Below, one piece after another: positions 1 to 4,232 of a stretch of 6,294 nt of DNA. Every line of letters starts with the position of its first letter. Within the stretch, counting starts at the first letter, position 1. The stretch covers positions 1 through 6,294 of the forward strand of contig UROZ01000117.1 in assembly GCA_900549655.1 (NCBI GenBank), written 5' to 3'. Made by a program: the position numbers and the translations under genes. This DNA comes from an uncultured Collinsella sp. (GTDB lineage Bacteria > Actinomycetota > Coriobacteriia > Coriobacteriales > Coriobacteriaceae). Below the pieces are notes generated by a model. That model made no database searches and was not told the origin of the DNA. It worked only from the letters and a program-made list of their open reading frames with translations.

Positions 1-1363
1 CGAGCGCCTTGGTCTGGGCCAGGAAGTTGCCCAGGAACAGCTCGTGGACATCCTGGCCGCTGTCGGTTGCGGGGTTGGCAGTGTTGGCGAAAGCGATAAA
101 GTCGGCCGGGACCACCACGGTGCCCTGGTGCAGCAGCTGGTAGAAGGCGTGCTGACCGTTAGTGCCGGGCTCGCCCCAGAAGATCTCACCGGTATCGGAG
201 GTCACGGCGCTGCCGTCCCAGCGGACGTGCTTGCCGTTGGACTCCATGGTGAGCTGCTGCAGGTAGGCCGGGAAGCGGTGCAGGTACTGGCTGTACGGCA
301 GCACGGCGTGGCTCTTGGAACCAAAGAAGTTGACGTACCAGACATTGAGCAGGCCCATCAGCGCAACGGCGTTGTTCTCGAGCGGCGTGTTGCAGAAGTA
401 CTCGTCGATAGCATGGAAGCCCTCGAGGAACTGCTGGAAGCGCTCGGGGCCGAGCACGACGATCAGCGACAGACCCACAGCAGAGTCAACAGAGTAACGG
501 CCGCCGACCCAGTTCCAGAAACCAAAAGCGTTAGCGGGGTCGATGCCGAAGGCCTCGACCTTCTCGAGTGCGGTGGAAACGGCGACAAAGTGCTTGGCCA
601 CGGCCTCGGCGTTCTGCTCATCGGAACCGTCGATAGCGCCCTGGGCCTTGAGCTGCTCGAGCATCCAGGTCTTGACCTCGCGGGCGTTGGTGAGGGTCTC
701 AAGCGTGGTGAAGGTCTTGGAGACGATGATCACGAGCGTGGTCTCGGGGTCCAAACCCTTAAGCTTCTCGGCCTGGTCGTTGGGGTCGATGTTGGAGATG
801 TAGCGGCAGTCGATACCGGCGTCGGCGTACGGACGCAGGGCCTCGTAGGCCATGACCGGGCCCAGGTCGGAGCCGCCGATGCCGATGGACACCAGGTGCT
901 CGATCTTCTTGCCGGTAACGCCCTTCCACTCACCGGAGCGCACGCGCTCGGCGAAGGCATACATGCGGTCGAGGACCTCGTGCACGTCGGCGACGACGTC
1001 CTGGCCGTCAACGATGAGCTGACCCTTCTCGCTTGCCGGACGGCGAAGCGCGGTGTGCAGGACGGCGCGGTCCTCGGTGGTGTTGATGTGCTCGCCGGAG
1101 AACATGGCGTCGCGGCGCTCCTCGAGCTTCACCTCGCGGGCAAGATCGCACAGCAGCTTGACGGTCTCATCGGTCACCAGGTTCTTGGACAGGTCAAAGT
1201 GCAGGTCACCAGCGTCAAAGCTCAGCTTGTTCACACGCTCGGGATCGGCAGCGAACCAGGCCTTGAGGTCGATGCCCTCGGCCTCGAGCTTCTCCTGATG
1301 GGCCTCGAGCGCCTTCCAAGCGGCGGTCGACGTAGCGTCGATAGGTGCGGCAACAGTTGCCAT
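1..1363 (-). CDS. pgi: Glucose-6-phosphate isomerase (3'-truncated by window edge)
   Basis: This cytoplasmic enzyme interconverts glucose 6-phosphate and fructose 6-phosphate in glycolysis and gluconeogenesis. The minus strand reads 454 codons from ATG at 1363 with no stop before the left edge. The family is usually about 530-550 residues, so roughly 90 C-terminal residues are off-window, including the conserved catalytic-site lysine of that region. Visible hallmarks in order are the phosphate-binding SIGIGGSDLG at residues 159-168, NWVGGRYS with GGR at 287-289, MESNGK with the catalytic-base Glu at 374, and WGEPGTNGQHAFYQ with the ring-opening His at 405. The Glu-His spacing of 31 matches the spacing I recall for the rabbit enzyme (E357/H388). 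The start is supported by AGGAGGA at 1368-1374, about five bases before ATG. The sequence resembles the E. coli/eukaryotic long type rather than the short Bacillus type. Nothing looks broken. Confidence 0.97.
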   Translation of the reverse strand, partial: MATVAAPIDATSTAAWKALEAHQEKLEAEGIDLKAWFAADPERVNKLSFDAGDLHFDLSKNLVTDETVKLLCDLAREVKLEERRDAMFSGEHINTTEDRAVLHTALRRPASEKGQLIVDGQDVVADVHEVLDRMYAFAERVRSGEWKGVTGKKIEHLVSIGIGGSDLGPVMAYEALRPYADAGIDCRYISNIDPNDQAEKLKGLDPETTLVIIVSKTFTTLETLTNAREVKTWMLEQLKAQGAIDGSDEQNAEAVAKHFVAVSTALEKVEAFGIDPANAFGFWNWVGGRYSVDSAVGLSLIVVLGPERFQQFLEGFHAIDEYFCNTPLENNAVALMGLLNVWYVNFFGSKSHAVLPYSQYLHRFPAYLQQLTMESNGKHVRWDGSAVTSDTGEIFWGEPGTNGQHAFYQLLHQGTVVVPADFIAFANTANPATDSGQDVHELFLGNFLAQTKAL

Positions 1364-1367
1364 AAAG

Positions 1368-1374
1368 TCCTCCT
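1368..1374 (-). promoter_or_regulatory. Ribosome binding site of pgi
   Basis: On the minus strand the sequence is AGGAGGA followed by CTTT and then ATG at 1363. This is a near-complete anti-16S match at good spacing, and it fixes the pgi start. Confidence 0.85.
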
Positions 1375-1422
1375 CAGCATACGGGCACACACCTCCATGC
1401 GCCCGGATAATCAGATGCCCCT

Positions 1423-1451
1423 ATTCTAGCGCAGGTCAAGACCGTAATCAG
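1423..1451 (-). promoter_or_regulatory. Candidate pgi promoter (weak)
   Basis: On the minus strand TAGAAT (1423-1428) is a 5/6 match to a -10 box. It is preceded by a 17-base spacer and CTGATT (1446-1451), only a 3/6 match to a -35 box. A better -35-like hexamer, TTGACC, lies at 1434-1439 but is badly spaced from TAGAAT. Initiation here would leave a leader of roughly 50 bases before the pgi ATG. This is a pattern match only; the true start site could differ. Confidence 0.35.
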
Positions 1452-1485
1452 CGAGCGTTGCCAATCCGCCCCCAAACGGCGACCG

Positions 1486-1561
1486 ACCAAAAAGGGACAG
1501 GTTTATTTTGGCAGGTCAAACGCTTTACCTACCAAAATTAACCTGTCCCTTCCTGGCAGGT
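1486..1561. repeat. GGGACAGGTT inverted-repeat element, copy 1
   Basis: The plus strand reads ACCAAAAAGGGACAGGTTT at 1486-1504, and its core AAGGGACAGGTT returns inverted at 1540-1551. An 8-base direct repeat, TGGCAGGT, occurs at 1509-1516 and again at 1554-1561. The same 19 bases as 1486-1504 occur at 2219-2237, about 730 bp away. Two same-oriented copies plus one inverted core suggest a small dispersed palindromic repeat (REP or MITE-like) between genes. No transposase is present here. The family assignment is inference. Confidence 0.6.
1492..1551 (-). terminator. Long repeat-derived hairpin, likely terminator for the orphan dehydrogenase-like gene
   Basis: Arms of 25 bases (1492-1516 and 1527-1551) pair at 23 positions around a 10-base loop. 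The mismatches are one T-T and one A-C. Read on the minus strand, the stem begins 11 bases after the TAG stop at 1563-1565. It ends in CCCTTTTTGG, so five U residues follow or fray from the stem base, which suits intrinsic termination of the upstream minus-strand gene. On the plus strand no U-run follows. The arms contain the AAGGGACAGGTT motif that recurs at 2225-2236, so this may be a dispersed repeat that also works as a terminator. Confidence 0.6.
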
Positions 1562-1562
1562 A

Positions 1563-2138
1563 CTAGGCCGCGGCGCACACACTGCCGAGCAGCTCGCGCA
1601 GAGGAGACCCAATGCCCTCCAACAGTTCGGGCGCAATGATGGCAAAAACGGGAACCTCGCCGGCACCCACGACGGCAGGCACTTTTCCCTCGGAGACGAT
1701 GCACCCATAGGGAACGAAGCCGTCCTCGCCGGTATCGAGCACAGCCATGCGACGAGCGAGTTCGCGCGCAAAGCTCGCCGTATCGGCATCGCCGATCGCC
1801 AGGACAAAGTCCACGCCTTCGTCGGTCGCCAGGGCCACGGCTTCGTCGATCAGCTCGTCTCCCCCGTCGCTCTCAACCGAGTCGCAGCGAAAAAGCACGC
1901 GTTCGAGCAGGGCGCGATCGAGCGAGCCGAGTGCCGCCGAGACGAGCTCATCACGCGTATGCTTGTCACCGCCCAACACGACCAGCGCCTTGGTGCCACC
2001 GTAGTGAGCGACCAATCGTCCGCACCAGCGAGCCACGTCCCCATCCGCAACAAGGCGTGTCGGCATACCAAACCCATAATTGACCATCTTTCCCACAACC
2101 CTTCCGTGCGTATAGGCGGTATCAATCGTTAGGCTCAT
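1563..2138 (-). CDS. Orphan, degenerate N-terminal domain of iron-type alcohol dehydrogenase family
   Basis: Up to 191 residues. Residues 18-170 follow the order of the nucleotide-binding half of group III iron-containing alcohol dehydrogenases (butanol dehydrogenase/YqhD-like). There is a start-like MVNYGFGMPTRLV (18-30), then GGTKALVVLGGD (47-58), EGVDFVLAIGDAD (107-119) and VPYGCIV (142-148). The family's GGGS after the first strand is reduced to GGD, and the second GGGS of 'LAVGGGSVID' reads GDAD. The C-terminal metal-binding domain, with its Asp/His ligands, is absent, because full enzymes have about 380-400 residues. Alcohol dehydrogenase activity is therefore unlikely. ATG at 2138 has no clear ribosome site. 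Met18 (ATG 2085-2087, preceded by GTGGGAAAG) aligns better with family N-termini and may be the real start. It ends in TAG with a hairpin just after. It could be a decayed remnant, since the frame is open, or a repurposed nucleotide-binding protein. Confidence 0.65.
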   Translation of the reverse strand: MSLTIDTAYTHGRVVGKMVNYGFGMPTRLVADGDVARWCGRLVAHYGGTKALVVLGGDKHTRDELVSAALGSLDRALLERVLFRCDSVESDGGDELIDEAVALATDEGVDFVLAIGDADTASFARELARRMAVLDTGEDGFVPYGCIVSEGKVPAVVGAGEVPVFAIIAPELLEGIGSPLRELLGSVCAAA

Positions 2139-2218
2139 GCTAAGAAGCGAGGTTTTCCGAGCTGTTTCACGCTCTTTAGAGCTGCGTTAAAACCCGATCC
2201 AACCGCACGACCATACCC

Positions 2219-2237
2219 ACCAAAAAGGGACAGGTTT
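2219..2237 (+). repeat. GGGACAGGTT repeat, solo copy 2
   Basis: ACCAAAAAGGGACAGGTTT here is identical over 19 bases to 1486-1504. No inverted partner arm is visible nearby, so it looks like a half-element. Its last T is the first base of the -35 box of the polymerase promoter. Confidence 0.6.
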
Positions 2238-2265
2238 TGACGATGTCCGGACGAGCGGGTATTAT
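2237..2265 (+). promoter_or_regulatory. Sigma70-type promoter of the polymerase/YolD operon
   Basis: TTGACG (2237-2242, 5/6 to consensus) is separated by exactly 17 bases from TATTAT (2260-2265, 5/6). Transcription would start near 2272, giving a leader of about 37 bases before the GTG at 2309. This is the best promoter in the window, and a LexA operator covers its -10 box and start site, as expected for SOS repression. An open frame that could be read from the TTG at 2237 is best explained as promoter, not coding. Confidence 0.75.
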
Positions 2266-2283
2266 CGAACAAGTATTCGATAA
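2262..2283 (+). promoter_or_regulatory. LexA operator (SOS box)
   Basis: The core TCGAAC-AAGT-ATTCGA at 2265-2280 matches the actinobacterial LexA consensus TCGAAC-N4-GTTCGA at 11 of 12 defined bases. It also matches the Bacillus-type CGAAC-N4-GTTCG with one difference. Outward symmetry continues to TTATCGAAC/ATTCGATAA, giving nine-base half-sites with one mismatched pair (C2270/A2275). It overlaps the TATTAT -10 box and the predicted start, so LexA binding should block initiation. It lies in front of a translesion polymerase, a typical SOS gene. Confidence 0.82.
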
Positions 2284-2297
2284 GAACATGTGTTTGA
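2282..2297 (+). promoter_or_regulatory. Possible second, weaker LexA site
   Basis: AAGAACATGTGTTTGA matches the TCGAAC-N4-GTTCGA consensus at 9 of 12 defined bases, including the full GAAC and GTT. Its centre is 17 bp from the first box. It may be a low-affinity tandem operator, or chance. Confidence 0.35.
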
Positions 2298-2298
2298 T

Positions 2299-2305
2299 GG
2301 GAGGA
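2299..2305 (+). promoter_or_regulatory. Ribosome binding site deciding the polymerase start
   Basis: GGGAGGA is followed by CGC and then GTG at 2309. Upstream in-frame starts (TTG 2237, ATG 2243, 2288 and 2297) lack such a site and lie in the promoter and operator region, so GTG 2309 is chosen. Confidence 0.7.
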
Positions 2306-2308
2306 CGC

Positions 2309-3814
2309 GTGGGGCACGAGCGTCACACCTATATCTGCATCGACCTCAAGACGTTTTACGCTAGCGTCGAGTGCGTCGACCGCGGGCTCGATCCGCTCGC
2401 CACCAACCTGGTCGTTGCCGACGAATCGCGCGGGCGCACGACCATCTGCCTCGCCATTACCCAGGCCATGAAAGACCTCGGAATCCATAACCGCTGTCGC
2501 CTGTTCGAGATTCCCGACGGCATCGACTACATCAAGGCTGTACCGCGCATGCAGCACTACATGGAGGTGTCGGCACAGATTTACGGTATCTACCTGGAAT
2601 ACGTCAGTCCGCAAGACGTTCACGTCTATTCCATCGACGAATGCTTTATCGACGTGACGCCCTATCTGGACCTCTACCATACCGACGCTGAAGGCTTCGC
2701 CTGCATGCTGCGCGACGAGGTCCTGGCACGCACCGGCATCACGGCAACGGTTGGCATCGGCCCCAACCTATTCCAAGCCAAGGTGGCACTCGACATTACC
2801 GCCAAGCACGTACCCAGCCGCATCGGCATACTCGACGACGAGACCTTTCGCAAGGAGATCTGGCCCCATCGCCCCATCACCGACATCTGGGGCATCGGCC
2901 CCGGCGTGGCGGCCCGTCTCGAGAAATACGGCGTCTACGATCTGATGGGCGTCGCGGCGCTCGACGAAAACCTGCTTTACGACGAGCTCGGCGTCAATGC
3001 CGAGTATCTCATCGACCACGCCTTCGGGCGCGAGCCGACAACCATCGCCGATATCCAAGCCTATCGCCCGCAAGCGACCTCGACCACCACGGGGCAGGTG
3101 CTCTCGAAGGGCTATGCCTACGAGCAGGCCTACACCGTCTTGCGCGAAATGGTCGATGCCGCCGTGCTGGATTTGATCGACAAGCACGTGGTCTGTGACA
3201 GCATCTCACTCTTCGTAGGTTATGCGAGCGAACGAGCCGACATACGCCGCCTCGACGCCAGCGGCACGGCGCAATATGTAGACGGATGCGGGCATTTGCG
3301 TTCGAGCACGTCGAGCATAGAACCCGCCGCAACCGCCGGCCCCGAGCTCGCACCCCGTGCGCCCAAGCCCGTCCAACGCGATGACGAACGGCACCGCCTG
3401 GTGCGCGAAGCACGGGCAATCGACGGCATCTTTGTGGGAGAGCACGGCGGCAAACCGCGTGGTGGCTACGCCGCACTCTTTGCACACTCTAACGCCTCGC
3501 GAAAGCTGCCCGAGCGCACCAATTCGTTTAAGAAGATTATGGGCTATTTCGATGAGCTCTGGGCGCAGACCGTCGATCCCAAACGCCCGGTCAAACGCAT
3601 CAACCTGGGATTTGGCAACCTCATGCCCGAGGAATTTGCCACTATCGACCTGTTTAGCGATGTTAAGGCGGATGAGCGCGAGCGCGACCTGGCGCGCGCC
3701 GTCCTGGCCGTGAAGGGCAAGTACGGCAAGAACGCCCTGGTCAAGGGATTAAGCTTTACCGCCGGCGCCACCGCACGCGAACGCAACGATCAGGTAGGAG
3801 GACATCGTGCCTAA
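2309..3814 (+). CDS. Y-family translesion DNA polymerase (UvrX/YqjW-like, DinB/UmuC superfamily)
   Basis: Error-prone polymerase that copies past DNA lesions; 501 residues from GTG 2309. Palm and active-site motifs are ICIDLKTFYASVE at 9-21 (Asp12 metal ligand, Tyr17 in the steric-gate position) and YSIDECF at 107-113 (Asp110, Glu111). A thumb helix-hairpin-helix, DIWGIGPGVAARLEKYGV, lies at 192-209. The little finger follows, then TIDLF at 445-449, a variant of the QxxLF beta-clamp-binding motif with Gln replaced. The GKNALVKG and RNDQVGGHRA tail is typical of Gram-positive UvrX/YqjW proteins. Those are about 410-420 residues; the extra length is mainly an 80-90 residue Pro/Ala/Arg-rich insertion around 315-403 within the little finger. 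The stop overlaps the YolD-like gene by 8 bp. The upstream LexA box implies SOS induction. All catalytic carboxylates are present, so it should be active. Confidence 0.93.
   Translation: MGHERHTYICIDLKTFYASVECVDRGLDPLATNLVVADESRGRTTICLAITQAMKDLGIHNRCRLFEIPDGIDYIKAVPRMQHYMEVSAQIYGIYLEYVSPQDVHVYSIDECFIDVTPYLDLYHTDAEGFACMLRDEVLARTGITATVGIGPNLFQAKVALDITAKHVPSRIGILDDETFRKEIWPHRPITDIWGIGPGVAARLEKYGVYDLMGVAALDENLLYDELGVNAEYLIDHAFGREPTTIADIQAYRPQATSTTTGQVLSKGYAYEQAYTVLREMVDAAVLDLIDKHVVCDSISLFVGYASERADIRRLDASGTAQYVDGCGHLRSSTSSIEPAATAGPELAPRAPKPVQRDDERHRLVREARAIDGIFVGEHGGKPRGGYAALFAHSNASRKLPERTNSFKKIMGYFDELWAQTVDPKRPVKRINLGFGNLMPEEFATIDLFSDVKADERERDLARAVLAVKGKYGKNALVKGLSFTAGATARERNDQVGGHRA
3796..3801 (+). 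promoter_or_regulatory. Ribosome binding site of the YolD-like gene
   Basis: AGGAGG lies inside the polymerase's last codons, five bases before GTG 3807. It supports the GTG start and the overlapping, translationally coupled arrangement. Confidence 0.8.
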
Positions 3815-4232
3815 GTCCCAACAACAGCCGATGCGGCCACCGACGCCTTTTGAACGCCTAGCGGACCCCGAGGGAAGACGTCGCTCCGCCGACCCCAAGC
3901 TCACCGCCAACGGTGCTGTGCGCGCCAACCGCGCCGCACAGTTTATGCCCTTTGCCGCCCTCACGGGATACTACGAGCTCGTGCGCAAACAAGAGATCAC
4001 TGTTGAGCCCAAATGCGAACTCACGGAAGAAAAAGCCCTCGAGCTTTCGCAAAAGCTCGAGGGCCTCAAACGCGGCGACTTGGTGCGCGTCACCTATTAC
4101 GATACGTACGGCTATCGTAGCCGCACGGGCATTCTCGACGAAGTGTTACCCGCATTCAAGCTGCTCAAACTCAGGGATATCGCCATCAACTTCGACGATA
4201 TCCAGGACATTGAGCTACGCGGACGAGCCTAG
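3807..4232 (+). CDS. YolD-like family protein, polymerase partner
   Basis: 141 residues from a GTG start that overlaps the polymerase stop by 8 bp. The core RANRAAQFMPFAALTGYYEL (39-58), followed by a helix rich in Glu/Lys (71-88), is characteristic of YolD-like proteins. Next comes a beta-rich end: RGDLVRVTYYDTYGYRSRTGIL, then LLKLRDIAINFDDIQDIEL. In Bacillus, yolD-like genes (for example yqjX) sit directly downstream of uvrX/yqjW polymerases, as here. The family is proposed to assist or control that polymerase, analogous to UmuD with UmuC; this is unproven. The first 35 residues are a Pro/Arg-rich, probably disordered extension. Residues 77-86 (ALELSQKLEG) are encoded by a perfect inverted repeat that forms a terminator for the opposing gene. 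The stop TAG shares CTAG with the stop of the convergent surface-protein gene. Confidence 0.88.
   Translation: MPKSQQQPMRPPTPFERLADPEGRRRSADPKLTANGAVRANRAAQFMPFAALTGYYELVRKQEITVEPKCELTEEKALELSQKLEGLKRGDLVRVTYYDTYGYRSRTGILDEVLPAFKLLKLRDIAINFDDIQDIELRGRA
4030..4064 (-). terminator. Intrinsic terminator of the surface-protein gene, embedded in the yolD-like CDS
   Basis: A perfect 13-bp stem (GCCCTCGAGCTTT at 4035-4047; AAAGCTCGAGGGC at 4052-4064) surrounds a 4-base loop. On the minus strand the GC-rich stem is immediately followed by TTTTT (complement of 4030-4034), then CTTCC. This is a textbook Rho-independent terminator for transcripts running leftwards. It begins about 165 bases past the stop of the surface-protein gene. 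On the plus strand the stem is followed by CTCAAA with no U-run, so the operon should read through it. Both arms also code for YolD residues. Confidence 0.78.

Noticed and set aside
44..1429. 461-codon open frame on the plus strand, opposite pgi
   Set aside because: It is antisense to a clear pgi with all its motifs, has no ribosome site, and its translation resembles no known domain. Long antisense frames are common opposite high-GC genes.
2168..2179. Small palindrome GCTCTTTAGAGC in the divergent region
   Set aside because: Five-base arms with a two-base loop are too short for a terminator or a known operator, and no U-run follows.
2139..2205. Promoter for the dehydrogenase-like gene (TTGGAT-16-TCTAAA on the minus strand)
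   Set aside because: Only 3/6 and 4/6 matches; too weak to list as a feature, though a divergent promoter must lie somewhere in this region if the gene is expressed.
2237..2308. N-terminal extension of the polymerase from TTG 2237 or ATG 2288/2297
   Set aside because: This stretch holds the -35 box, -10 box and operator. The only good ribosome site (GGGAGGA) serves GTG 2309, and family N-termini begin just before the ICIDLK motif.
2135..2680. 181-codon open frame on the minus strand, opposite the polymerase start
   Set aside because: It runs antisense through the polymerase catalytic motifs and across the promoter and LexA box, and has no recognisable domain.
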